From Desmodesmus armatus (Eukaryota; Chlorophyta; Chlorophyceae; Sphaeropleales; Scenedesmaceae), in the NCBI GenBank assembly GCA_007449985.2, contig VIIQ02000730.1:62001-126000 (forward strand): 64,000 nucleotides of DNA, read 5' to 3'. The notes beneath the pieces are model-generated. The model saw only the letters and a list, made by a program, of their open reading frames with translations, was not told the DNA's origin and made no database searches. Made by a program: the position numbers and the translations under genes. Below are positions 34,955 through 46,368 of this stretch, piece by piece; position 1 is the first letter of the stretch, and every line of letters begins with the position of its first letter.

Positions 34955-36328
34955 GGCGGTGAAAGGTAGCTGGACGGGGATATTGGCCGTTTCAGATGTG
35001 GGCTACAGCTGGCGGGGGCCTGCAGCTCGGTGCTGTTGCACGCCAAGAGGTTGTTGCTCAGCTGAAGCGAGTGGCTTGAGGGATGCTGCAAGAACGACTT
35101 CGCTTGTAGCACCACAGTTGCTTTAAGGGTTGCTCACACTCCGCTCAAGAAGCCAACGGTCTGTCTGGGTCAGGAGGGGTGGGCGATGGCTTGTGGGTGG
35201 GGGGGGGGGCTGGTGGTGTTTGAACTGCATGATAACATGTCTCTCCACCCAAGTGCTTGAAGGGCCCAGAAGCTTTGTAGGGGCCGTGCAGTCTGACATG
35301 GCGAGTTCAAAGCGTGACACATCACTCCACTTCAAACATGCATGGGTACATTACTAATTCCTTGCACTACTATGACTACTGCTTTGCAGCATATAGTAGT
35401 GCACAAGGTATAAGGCAGCTTCCGAGTGTTGCACTCTTGTTTGCCTGCTCGCCGCTGCACGGCTGTACAAGCGCCTTGCTGCGCCCAAGGGTGCTGTTGT
35501 CCGAGACACACCATGCATGCAGGAAGCGCCTTCAAGCCATGCAGGAAGCCACAGGTTTGTCACGCAAGCAAGATGTGAACTGTCACTCCAGGCAGGTTGA
35601 GCTGCTGCACTGAGTGCAGGTTTGGGGTACCTTGGCACACCAGTTTGGGCACCCGCCTGTCCCTTCGCTTGACTCTGTCTTCTTTTGCAGGTGCATGAGG
35701 TTCATCGGCTTACAGCTGCCCCTGAGAAGAGAAACGCATGTGCAACATGGGGCTCCCACAACGTGCCAGCTCACGCTAAGCAAGGAAAACCCACAACTTC
35801 CGACACTTCAAACACATACACGTGCAGTCTACAACATCCAGTAACATTTGCCCTCAAATCCTGACACCAACTGCCACAGTGTGAAAGGCTGGACAGATGG
35901 TAGAACTCAACTTCAACCATGTGGTGCACCCTTCACAGCTACTTCTGCTTGCGCTCAACACAGGGCCTGGCAACACGAACCAGCAGACAGCATCGTACAG
36001 TTGACTGTTTACTTGAAGAAACATGCATTCAAACACCGTCAAGCAAGGCTCCAGTCACACTGAATTTAGACATCTCAAGATGCAGCATAGTGTCACACGG
36101 CGTGCCACAAAGCGAGCACTGCTACAGGAGCACTTCGGGTGGGAGATTGCTTAGCGCCGTTACTTCTGCAGGTGGTGCCACGAGTGTGGCAGCGCACATA
36201 CTGTGACATCAATCGTGGCGCCGGCATGACCGCCTGTGCAGTGCCACCGGCAGGGTATCATACAAGCTGATCGCGTCAAAGACATTGGCCACCCCAGCAT
36301 GCATGTGCTGACCTCATACCCAGGTGAA
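34955..36328. other. Intergenic between member B and the MYND gene
   Basis: No gene is supported. A run of about 10 G lies near 35200. A TTAAAG-like string (about 35121-35126, minus strand) could serve as the core promoter for member B. Short ORFs in all frames show no domains. Confidence 0.4.
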
Positions 36329-39300
36329 TCATTCAAGGCTTGTGTAGCCAAGCAGGACATTATAGTGATCACCTGCAGAATCACCGACCTCTGCTGCTGC
36401 TGTTGCTGCTGCCGCACTGCTTGCCGCCAGCGCCTTGCACACGGGCTTGTGCTGCTTCCAATGCAGCCGCTGGCAGCCGCGCCCACAGTAGCGGGCAATC
36501 AGGCAGCCGGCACATATGCAGCTGCGGCCCCCCACAGTGCTCTGCTCTGTGGGCCCGCTGGCTGTCCTGCAACTCGGGTTGTTGCAAAAGTAGGGCACCG
36601 CAAGGCTGGTGAGGATGTGACCAAGCTGCTGCAAGGATACTGTCAGCTGCTCCACTGCATGCTGACTGATCGCTGGGCTGCTGCCGCCTTCACCACCACC
36701 GGTGGTGGTGCCACTGCCGCCGCTGCTGCCCTCATCGCCATCATCAGGGCCACCAGCCCCACCATCACCACACAGGCTGCTGCTGGTGGTGACCGTGCTG
36801 AGAATGCTGCTGCGTGCTTCCTCCAAGGCTGCAGAGGCTGCTTGGATACTGCTGAGGACTGCCTGAGCGTCGAAGCCGGCCGCCGACAGCCCAGATTCTG
36901 GTGGAGTGCCTGGTGTGAGGACTGCCTGCATTGACGTCAGCAGCTGCTGCATGGCTGGTGGATCGCTCATGAAGCTCGAGAAGCACGCCTCTGCTGCAGA
37001 AACCTCGCCCAGCAGTGCAGGATACACGCCCTGCATCATGCACTTGTCGCTGACAGGCGAGACAGGGGTTCTGATGGTTGCCAGCATCTTCTGCGCCTGA
37101 GCCAACCAGTCGCTGCTGCGCTGGAACTGCTGTAGCTCAGCAGCCCACTGCTGCATGCACCGGCCAAGCAGCATAAGCATGGCTGTGTGGGTTGTGCTGC
37201 TGCTGCTGGAGCTGTCAACTGATGTGTCGGCAGCGCTGCCTGTGTCACTGCTGATGCCGCACGCCCCAGGCAGAGTGGCCGCTGCAGCAGCGCTGTCGCT
37301 GCTGACTGTAGCAGTTGCGCCAGCTTTCTCCGCCGAGTGACTGGTTGCAGCCTCCAGCTCCTGCCCTGCAGCCTCAGGCAAGCAGCCTGCACTGTACCTA
37401 CGGTGAAGAGCTGCTGCTGCCACTGCTGCCACCAGCCATCGCAGCCGCCAACTAGCTTCTTCCAGAATGCTGCCGTGCTGCCCTGACGCAGCCATCTTCA
37501 GCAGACTGACAGCACAGCTGATCAGGGGTTCTGCCTCTGCACCTGACAGGATTGCATGTGCATCACGCGAAGGACATGTGCAGGTCACGTCATGGATGCC
37601 TTGCGCCAGGCACAAAGTTTCACCAGGCACATAGTTTCAGCAGGCCGACCTACTGTCACAAAAACTGAGAACAACTTGTGATCTTGAAGATCAAGCAGCA
37701 CCATTACCCACACAGCTGACCTTGGGGTTTCTTCGGTGCCATGCATCCTTTCGGAATTTTGTGTTGCAGCACAGCCACCGTGGCAGTGTGGCACACTCCC
37801 TCCCTTCCCAGATCAAAAGACTTGCCCCTGACGGCCACTCCAGTGCCACCTCTCTCCCTTTTCCTCATCTCGCTCATCTCGCTCCCGCCTCCTTATACCA
37901 TTCCCCATCTATCTGCCACACCCTCCCCCATGTGTCTTGTTCTCCCTGTCTTACTCACATGGCTCATTTCTCCCCCTCCCCCCTGGTTCCCTGACCCACC
38001 TGTGGTTGATGTTGTCAGGACAAGCCCCTCAAGGAAGACAGGCTGGAAAAAAGCATCCCAGCAGAAGCTGTCTCCTGCAAGGCTCAGCACACCTCGCATG
38101 AAGGTGTCAACAGCCCTGTGGATGGCTGTGGCGTGCTGCCCCCAGCAGCCAGGTGACACAGCCGCGGCCGAGGGCTGTGGGACACATAGGGCACTGATTT
38201 CAACACCCAACGCCGTGCTGGTGCTACTGCTGGTGGCACTGGTGGTGCTGCCAGTGCTGCTGCTGGTGGCAGCACTGCTTGTGCTGCTGCAGCTCTCAGC
38301 AGCAGCACTGGTTGCCACTGTGCTGGCTGCCACCTCCCCTGTGCTGTTGTTGCCACTGCCAGCAGTGGCGGGCAGCTGCGGCGACGGCAAGCATGCCAAC
38401 AGTGAGAGCAGTGTCATCATGACTGCCTCACTGAACAGGCACGCTTCTGAATCCTTGGTGCTGCTGGCAGCGCTGCTGCTGCCGCTGGCAGTGCTGCTGC
38501 TGCCGCTGGCAGTGCTGCTGCTGCTGCCTGGCTCAGCACCATGGTGCCGCAGCTGCTGCAGCCTGTCGAGCACAAACAGAACACTCTGCACAGTGTCACA
38601 GATGGCGACTGCTGACACGTCTGGGGCCTGATCTGCTGGCCAGCTCCCTAGCACACTGTCGATGTTTGATGCTGGCACTGACGCGATGAACGCGCTGCAC
38701 ATGCCTGCGCTGCCGCACGTCTTTGCAAAGTCGATGTGCTGCTTGACTGCCAGCCAGTACAGCGTCACTGCAGGCAGCTGCACGCACAGCTGGCACCGCA
38801 GGGTTGCTAGCTGCGTGCTGACATGCTGCTGTTGCTGGGCATCTGCCATGATGCGCTGAAACATCCCCTTGGTGGGGTTGTGGAAGATGGAGTGTGCCGT
38901 TGTGCCAGCACCAGCCAGTTGCTGCTGCACCTTGTCGGCAGACTCGTCTGCAAAGCGCTGGCATGGGTGCACTGCCATGTATTCCAGGAAGCCGGGCAGT
39001 TTGATGTGCGCCTTCCTGGACAGACAAGCTGCAATCCACAGGGCAACCTCCTGGCTGAAGCCCAGCAAAGAGAGCAGCTCCAGGTGGGAGGCAGGCAGGG
39101 CATGCTGCTGCTGCATGGCCCCTTCCCAGGCAGCAAGCGCTGCACTGTCCCAGGTGTTGCATGCCCTCAGGCCATGCTGGTTGCTGCTGCTCTGGCTCTG
39201 GTTGCTGCTGCGCGGGTGCTGCGCCTGCTGCCGCCACCGCGGCTGCTGCTGCCACCACCACTGCTGCTGCTGCTGCCAATGCTAATGTTACCGCCCCTGC

Positions 39301-40743
39301 TGCTGCTGCTCCTGCTGTTGCTGTTGCTGCTGCTGGCATGGGCGGTAGAAGTGCTGCTTGGAAGGCCTGGCAGGCATTGCAGATTTTCAAACAGGGAGGC
39401 ATAGCTGACAACGACGGCGGCAAAGCTACTCCAGCACAGGTACTCAGGGGACGCCAGTACGCCAAGCTGAGGCCCTCCACAGAGTGCACAGACCACTAGT
39501 TTGTACATTGCTGCTGATGTGCTGCCAACTAGGCCCCCTAGACTTGCAGGCGGGGTCGACTGCTGCCCAGACTGTCCATCCCCTGACAGGCTGGCAGCAA
39601 CAAACCTGGCTGCTGCTGTGGTGAGCTGGATGACTGCTGCTTCTACTGCACCGACTGCCGTGCTCACTGCTGCATCCAAGCCACGGACTGAGCTCCACGT
39701 GCACACATTCTGCAGGGCATCTATCACTCTGCATGTGAAATCTGTCAGGCACGAGGCGCTGATGCCCGTCCCGCCACTGCTGCTGCTGCTGCTGCTGCTG
39801 TTGCTGCTGGGGCTGCTGATTCCGCCGAATGCAGCACCCTGCTGACTTGCTGCAAGCTTGGTCAGCTGCTGCGCTGTACACTGTGTCAGCTCTGCAAGCC
39901 ACCGCAGCAGGCCCGATCGCTGCAACTGCTGCTGCAGACTGGCACCCAGGCTCTTCATGCTGCCTGTGCCCTTCAAGAGGTCGTCACGAGCGGCTGTCAA
40001 TAGCAAAGCTGCTACTGCACTTATGTACAGTTGGGTCACTCTTAGCATGCTACTGCCACTGCCTTGCTGAAACATGTCTCCTGCTGCCAGCGGGCTGCTA
40101 GACACCAATTTGCCCAGCCGTAGTGGAACCTGTCAAGGGCAGAGAGTGTGGGTCACCAAGGCAGTCTCATTCTGAGCAACGTTGGCATGTTCAGGGCCCA
40201 TCTTGCATGGCTTGTTTGAAAGGCAGGTGTGGGCGGTCACAGCTTGATCGACTGCTCGCCAGCAGAGTGTCTGCTGATCTGACACACTGATTTAGTGGTG
40301 CGCAAAACACATGGAGTATGCGGTGGCTGACAGCAAAGCTTGAGATGTTCAGGTAGCCCTAGGCAAGGAAGCATCAGCTTTGTAGCAGTCTGCTGTACTT
40401 GGCCTAGGGCTCGTGCTGAAAGACCAAAGCAGATCTGCTAGAGCAGATCAAACAGAACACAATGCAGGGCTGCAGTTCGCAAAGCAAGCACCCTCTTCAG
40501 AATAACAAGGCATTCAAAGCTCTGCAACGCTCCTGTTGGGTGCAAGAAAAACTGGATCACCTGCTTTTCAAGCACCAGTTTCTTCCACAAGGCCTTGGGC
40601 AATGGAGCGCTTTCAAACAACTGCTGCTGCTCAGCTTTAACAGCCTGCTTCAGGTCTGCTGCTGCCCCTGGGTCCCTTTCTGACCGCAATTTGGACAAAT
40701 TTGACAGCAGGGAATCCCAAAGGCGCAGCGGGGCAGCAGCCAT
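36329..40743 (-). CDS. MYND-type zinc-finger protein
   Basis: Predicted protein-interaction protein of about 1198 residues. Exons: 40743-40492 (MAAAPLRLWDSLLSNLSKLR start), 40129-38000, 37542-36329. The long N-terminal part is helical and Leu/Ala-rich, with Ser/Thr/Ala low-complexity inserts coded by CAG/AGC repeats. The C-terminus has a MYND finger: CNNPSC, then CAGCLIARYCGRGCQRLHW, then HKPVC, giving the C-x2-C-x5-C-x3-C-Q and H-x3-C zinc ligands of the family. This N-terminal-helical, C-terminal-MYND layout is common in volvocine algae. Within exon 2 the frame changes in a repeat at about 39170-39260; the exon is 2130 nt and one added base gives exactly the phase needed at its donor. The exon 1 donor is GTGCTT. 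The interaction partner is unknown. Confidence 0.85.
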
Positions 40744-42391
40744 TGTGTTCTGCTGCCGTCCACTGCCGCTGTTGCAACAGCACACTCCTGGGTGCGTGTG
40801 GCGTTGGCGCACTACTACTGTTGCGGAAGATGGCAGTATATGTAAGTGCAGTTCAAGGGCTTGAGAAACCAGAGAGTTGCATGCCCTTCTGCTGTCGGGT
40901 GTGCTCACGCAACCGCCGTCGTAACACCAGGAGTTCTCGGAAGCAGTTGGCGTGCCGCTACAAATGCGCCTGAACAATGTGACGGTGTCAAACAGAAACT
41001 GGTGGAAGCAGTGGGTACTGCCGTAGCGCGGCAGCACCACAGGCAGTGGCGACCTTGAATGCACGCACATGGGCAGCTTGTGTGCATTGCCTTGAGGACG
41101 TGCTGGTTGCTACAAGCCTGCATTGCAATATCAAGAAGCTGTACTACATATGCCTCAGTGTACGTTCCTGGGGAGGAAGTATATGATGCTGCTGAGCAGC
41201 ACTGCTCCTGGGCAGCCGCGCCAGCGCAGCTAAGCAGCAGCGTCTGGGAAGTGCTCCAGCCCTATAAGCCCCCAGCAACAAACCAGGTATGTGCGCACAC
41301 TAGTGTGCAGTACTGGCGAACCTCCACAGCTTGAGTCGCGCAATTCAGGTATGACGACAGACACAGCCTCGATTGAAATGCTGCCGTGCTGTCCTGCAGG
41401 ACAGCTGATGACACCCAACTCAGGCTGACACACGCTGTCGCAAAAATGAAACCTTGCTAAGACAGTTGCACAGCTTTGTTTACATGACCAAGCCGAATGT
41501 ATGCTACGTAGTGCACAGGTGATCTCTGTCATCTTGCAACAGAACATGCGCTGCTCAGCAACTGTATACTGTGTTTCAGCTGGCAGCACCTCCCGCTGCA
41601 GGCCAAACGTGATCGCCACATGTTGCATGCTTCAAAGTCACTTTGCCAGCACAGCTGTTCAGTGTATTGTGCCTAGCAAGCCTGATGGTTTCCACACAGG
41701 TGGTTTTACTGGCCTACACTGCTATGCAAGCTTGATCTGTGCAGAAGCGATGCACACTGCGGTATGCAGTTGCAACAGGAGCACATCTGCTCGCACAGCC
41801 CAGCAGGAGAAGCCCTGAAGGCTCTGCACTGTACATTGGGATGGCGACATGCCTGCTGGCAGCCAGGTGTGTGTCTTGTGCCGGCTGCAGATGCCTGCCA
41901 GAGTGTCCATTCCTGCACAGTTTGTGCATGGTTGTGCATAGTGTGATCATGGAAGCATTGCAGATTCAAATGTCCGCATGCTGATGACACATCCAATACA
42001 TCAGCCCCTCATCTGGGTCCTGCAGCGGTTCAATATAACGGCCACCTTTGGAATGAGCGGATCATCCTGGAAGGGCCTTTGATCGGCTTGTTTTGGGACC
42101 ACGTGGCGCGCGGTTTTGCACACCCCTGTTTGGTAGCTCAGCTCAGCTCAGCTTAAATATGCATCATCAAGTTGGTATAGTTTGTTCAAGTCTATGTGTC
42201 GTTTCAACATCAACTAGTGCAGACAGAGCTGTTGCATCGGGCCTGTTGCGTCTTTCGCTACATCGCAGCCCCTGACCCACAGCTCGGCCTGCTAGCTGCT
42301 CAGGTAGATCAAGTCAACGCCCGGCTGACAGCAACGGCTCCCAACGGCTCCCATGGCGAGGCGCGTGCACCGGCTGACAGCAACGGCTCCC
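40744..42391. other. Intergenic between divergent MYND gene and member C
   Basis: From about 42040 the sequence matches the upstream region of D1 (near 56748-57070) and contains member C's promoter. The rest is unassigned. The 91-residue ORF at 41059-41334 (+) has some protein-like wording but no splice-consistent continuation or domain. Confidence 0.4.
42153..42163 (+). promoter_or_regulatory. Conserved TATA-like element of member C
   Basis: TTAAATATGCA lies 239 bases before the member C start. The same TTAAATATGC occurs 199 bases before the D1 start at 56872, inside a conserved flank, which supports a core-promoter role. Confidence 0.5.
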
Positions 42392-44738
42392 ATGGCGAGG
42401 CCCGTGCTGTTCCTGGCCGTGCTGCTGTTGAGCAGCAGCAGCTTGGCGACCGCACAGAGTAAGTCATGGGCCTTCGCTTGACATCTTACAAACACATCCA
42501 TCGTCCGTGCATCGTTTGCTTGCCTGATCGCCCTTGCGTGTCGGGCTGATGCGTTCAAATTTGCCTGCCCGACTCATCTGCTGCTGTGCAGGTATCGACT
42601 CGATTGTGCGGGGAGAGGCAACGGCCAAGTCCGGCTCCATCAGCCAGCTGAAGACGTCTGTTGCCACGGCAGTGACGGAGGCAGTTGCCTCCTCATGCAC
42701 GGGAGACATTACAGCAGTTGGACAAGCCTTGGCAGTGGCAGTGGCCAACGCATCTGCAACAGCATGGGTGAGTTGCACCAGCCCTGACTGAAGGAAGTCC
42801 AGCATGCAGTGTACCTCATGTTGCAGGAGAATCCTTGCAGGAGCCATCAGCACCTACCTGCCTACCAGCACAGGTGCACCCATATCCAGCTTGGTGCGCA
42901 TGGGCGTATGAATGCCGCATGACGCATGTTGCACAAAACACAATTGTGCCTGCGACAGGCCTTTTGGCAGCCAGCCAGGCAACCTGACCATGCACTCTGT
43001 GCGCACAGCCTGACGTCTGTTTTATGACTTATTGCAGGCCAAGGCCAAGGCCAAGGTGGAGGTGGTGGGCACTGGCACGGGCTGCGCAGCTGCCAAGTCG
43101 ACTGCTACCGCAGGTAGGCACATGCTGGTGTGCAGGCGGCAGGCAGGCAGCATCTCTGCAGGCTCTTGCAGCACCAAAATAGCTATTTATGTAGCTTTTA
43201 ATAGCAGCAGCACCAAAAGAGCTATTTGTGTAACTACATCAACCAGATTTATGCCTCTCACTCACATGCGATTTGTAGGCTCTGTCCAGGACCAACAGGG
43301 ATGCAGGACCCCTTTGACTCTTTTTGCTGTCCTGGTGTGCTCTCTGCCGCTGCTTCCTGCTGTTGCCTTGTTACTGCAGTCGCCACAGCTGTTGCTGAGG
43401 CGACTGCGTCCAGCATCGCCATTGCAAGCAATGGGTGTGACGACGGCGCGATGGCGGAAGGCACGGCCACCTCCACCAAGTCTGCCATCGCCACCGCAAT
43501 CGCCGAGGCCAGTGCTGCTGCATGCAGTACAGGCGGTGTTGCAGAGGCCACCGCCAAGGCTGTGGCCAAAGCTGTAGTGAGGTGAGTGTTCTGGCACCTC
43601 AAGGGAACTGACGTTGCCGTTTGAAGCGGCGTGACGTGAAGCTCACCATAACCCTTGCAAGCTGCAACCACCAACGCAAGGTCTGCGCATCACATGTGAA
43701 GTTACAGCGAACAGTTGGAGAGTGGTTCAGTTCAGTAATTCTTGTGTGACAGCTGCAGGGTGCCCAGTGCTTAGGTTGATAGATTCCTTGCAATACAGTG
43801 TCAAGTGCTGGGGTTTCACTCTGCAACTGTGCGTGCTGCTGCAGTGTGACCGCCTCTGCCTATGTGGAGATGATTGCAAGGATCAGGGGCAAGTGCGATC
43901 TGTGCCCAGAAGACGAGCCAGCAGACAGCCCCGAACCCATTGGCGGCGACCCTCGCACCTGGGTCCTCCCCTTGCAGATGTCAGCCCCCAGCCCGCAGAC
44001 AAGCCCGCAGACAAGCCCGCTGACGAGCCCGCACAGCCCAGCCCCAAGCCCGCACAGCCCAGCCCCAAGCCCAATGAGCCCTCTCCCAAGCCTGCCGACA
44101 CCACCATTACTCCGCCAACAGCAGACATCACTGGGACAGTCCCCAGCCCCTCTACAGCCGCCAAGGACAAGGGCAAGGACAAGGGCAAGGACAAGGGCAA
44201 GGACAAGGGCAAGGACAAGGGCAAGGACAAGGACAAGGGCAAGGACAAGGGCAAGGACAAGGGCAAGGACAAGAACAAGCACAAGCAGTGCGACAAGTCC
44301 ATGCAGAACAACGGCTGTTGCGGGGGCAAGGGCTTTGATGCAAAGGCCTCAGTCTGCCAGTGCATGGAGGTCAATGGCAGGTGGGTACCCCCGGCGCACT
44401 GATGCGGCCTGTCTCTTGCAATTAGCGTTGCGGTCCAACTTTGTGCAATCGTTGGCGGTGAGCATCACCAGTGCATGGCCTGGCACAGTGCACTGCCACT
44501 TGTTTTTGGCTTCCTTGCAGCAGCTGTGACAAACCATGCGGCAACATCATGTATGCTTGCAGCACTTTGTCCAATGATGGTACATCATGGTGCTGCACCT
44601 GCCTGTTGCTGCTTGCTTTGATCTAGGCGCTTCCTGGAGACCTGCCGCTATCAGAAGGCCGCCGCCAGCACCGCCCAGCAACTGCTCTGGAAGGACAGAT
44701 TCGGCGGCTCCACCTGCCAGTGCCCAATGATGTTTTGA
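42392..44738 (+). CDS. Secreted Ala-rich/Cys-rich repeat protein with KDKG linker (member C)
   Basis: Function unknown; predicted secreted. Exons: 42392-42458 (signal peptide MARPVLFLAVLLLSSSSLATA), 42592-42767, 43038-43113, 43380-43581, 43845-44380, 44521-44550, 44627-44738. The core aligns end to end with A and B and keeps the six cysteines (SSCTGD, GTGCAA, SNGCDD, AACSTGG, CDLC), but has two more introns. A Pro/Ser linker, about nine KDKG repeats (44161-44270) and the Cys tail (CDKSMQNNGCCGG, CQCM) follow. The two last exons encode CDKPCGN and CRYQK...LLWKDRFGGSTCQC. Exon 5 as given is 536 nt and shifts frame at GGG 43961-43963, where D2 has GGGG; adding one base restores both frame and exit phase. 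An in-frame upstream ATG at 42353 comes from a 39-bp duplication of the start region. Confidence 0.85.
44161..44276 (+). repeat. 12-nt coding repeat (KDKG)n in member C
   Basis: AAGGACAAGGGC is repeated about nine times with one short unit. It encodes a strongly basic/acidic Lys-Asp-Lys-Gly linker in C; D2 retains only one unit (KDKGKDME). The other frames are also open across it, so ORFs on the opposite strand here are artefacts. Confidence 0.85.
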
Positions 44739-46368
44739 GGAGGCTACCTGGCCCCCAAGCCCATCATGATGGGCTGAACAGCTGTTGTATGGTGGCTATG
44801 AGTGGTGGTTGAGTGGATGCTGCCCTTTGTGGCTTGTGACCCAAGCTTAGCACGTCACATAACACAGTTTGGCAGCTGATCTGTAGCAGCTCAGCAGGCT
44901 GCTCAGGCTGGGACCCTATGACAATGGTTGAATTAGTGGATGTGAACCCAAAAGGCGCACATGGCGTTCCATGCCCCACTGAACCTGGCATTCAGGTCGG
45001 TTTCTCTCGATTGCACTTTCCTGTGATGGTGATGGTAGCAAGTGGTGAGGGGGGAGCGGCTTTGTCTGCCGCTTCGTAACTGCTTTGGTGTTGCCCAACA
45101 CCACATGCATGCATGCGTCAGCAGCTGGGCTGCTCAGGAGATCTGTAGAAGATGTGCCTGGACCTTTTTGTGATCCTTCCAGTGAGTGGGCCAGGCTGTG
45201 TCTGTATGCATTACATGTCACGTCTGGATTTATGTCATTTCCAGCTGCACTGTCGCACGGGGTGCACGTTCTTGCAACAGATTGTGTTGCAGTAACAGTA
45301 ACGACTGAAACAACGTCAGGCAGTTCGAACTTTGTGTATGCCCCTGCAAGCAGTTTGCAAACTTGCCTCAGCAACAAACCAGCGGCAGGCTGAGATGCTT
45401 GGTACCTTGCAACACTGCCAGCAAGTAATGTCCGTGACCGCAGCAAGGGTTTCTCTTTATGGCCTGCAATGCAGAGCCTTTGCATTATGCAGCAGAACTT
45501 GTCACAAGCCAACACTGGATACCAAAAGGCACTGCTTTATGGAGGTGCAGGTACTACAACGTGTAGGTCGTTGTGGCCGCATATGCAATGTACATGCTTG
45601 GAATACAACTGCAAAAAGGCAGGGGGGGGGGCATTTGCATCCAATGAGTGGCTGGGACCTCAAGTCACTCAGCGACAGATCCCGTGCCTAGAAACCTCTG
45701 ATACTGCATGCTGACCCCCCATGCTGACTTGCATGCCGTGCAGGTGATCATAAGCAGCAAAGCCAGAACCTGAACATAAACATGATTGCCACAAAAACAT
45801 GGCATTGCAAATAGGCAGGGCAGGGTGCAACTCCGTGCATTGCGATGCCCCTTGGTGCAACACCTGCTATAGACAGACCAAACACGGCAGCACCATCGAT
45901 GGTGCTGAATGCATCAATCTTGCAGCATGCGTCAGCTACGCTAGGAGACTGGTATGTGCAGAGAAAGGCCGACCTCTAGGACCCCTTGTCAACACACCTG
46001 ACATAACATCACCATACGACGAAGCACCCGCCTGTGACGAGCCTTGGAAATATTTCAGCTTCGGGTACGCACACAACTGTAGGAGAAGCTCAGCTTCATG
46101 GCATGGATGTGTGATGGATGGAAATGACTGTCATACTCTGTCCCATGCATAAACAAACTGCCACATCAATGATTGCACAACACGCTCAATCAAGCCATCA
46201 CTTAGTCCACACACGGGAACATGCTCCCCCAAAGAGAGCCTACAAAGAGCGGGCGATCCAACTTCAAGGCAGGCGATCCCTGCCACCAATTGGCCCAATG
46301 CCCTGCCCACAAGCAGAATGCCTAGGCCCAGTCACTGGATCCACAACTGGGTCTACAACTGGGAAGGT
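44739..46368. repeat. Intergenic segment duplicated at 55080-56560
   Basis: No gene is clearly supported. Several blocks match the region before D1 in the same order and orientation: 44808-45075 with 55080-55330, 45244-45420 with 55485-55670, and 46325-46540 with 56340-56540. A 117-residue Cys-rich ORF (45799-46152, +) is described separately. Confidence 0.6.
45799..46152 (+). CDS. Orphan Cys-rich ORF (doubtful)
   Basis: A 117-residue frame with about a dozen cysteines (for example CDAPWCNTCY, GAECINLAACVSYARR, NDCH), unlike typical random ORFs here. No signal peptide, splice partner or known domain was identified, and the duplicated copy near 55.9 kb does not visibly keep the frame. It may be a stranded exon or chance. 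Confidence 0.2.
   Translation: MALQIGRAGCNSVHCDAPWCNTCYRQTKHGSTIDGAECINLAACVSYARRLVCAEKGRPLGPLVNTPDITSPYDEAPACDEPWKYFSFGYAHNCRRSSASWHGCVMDGNDCHTLSHA

Noticed and set aside
41059..41334. 91-residue plus-strand ORF with a possible GTATGT donor after PPATNQ
   Set aside because: No continuing exon or family match could be found.
43860..44374. Minus-strand ORFs made of LPLS or LVLA repeats
   Set aside because: Shadows of the KDKG repeat of member C on the other strand.
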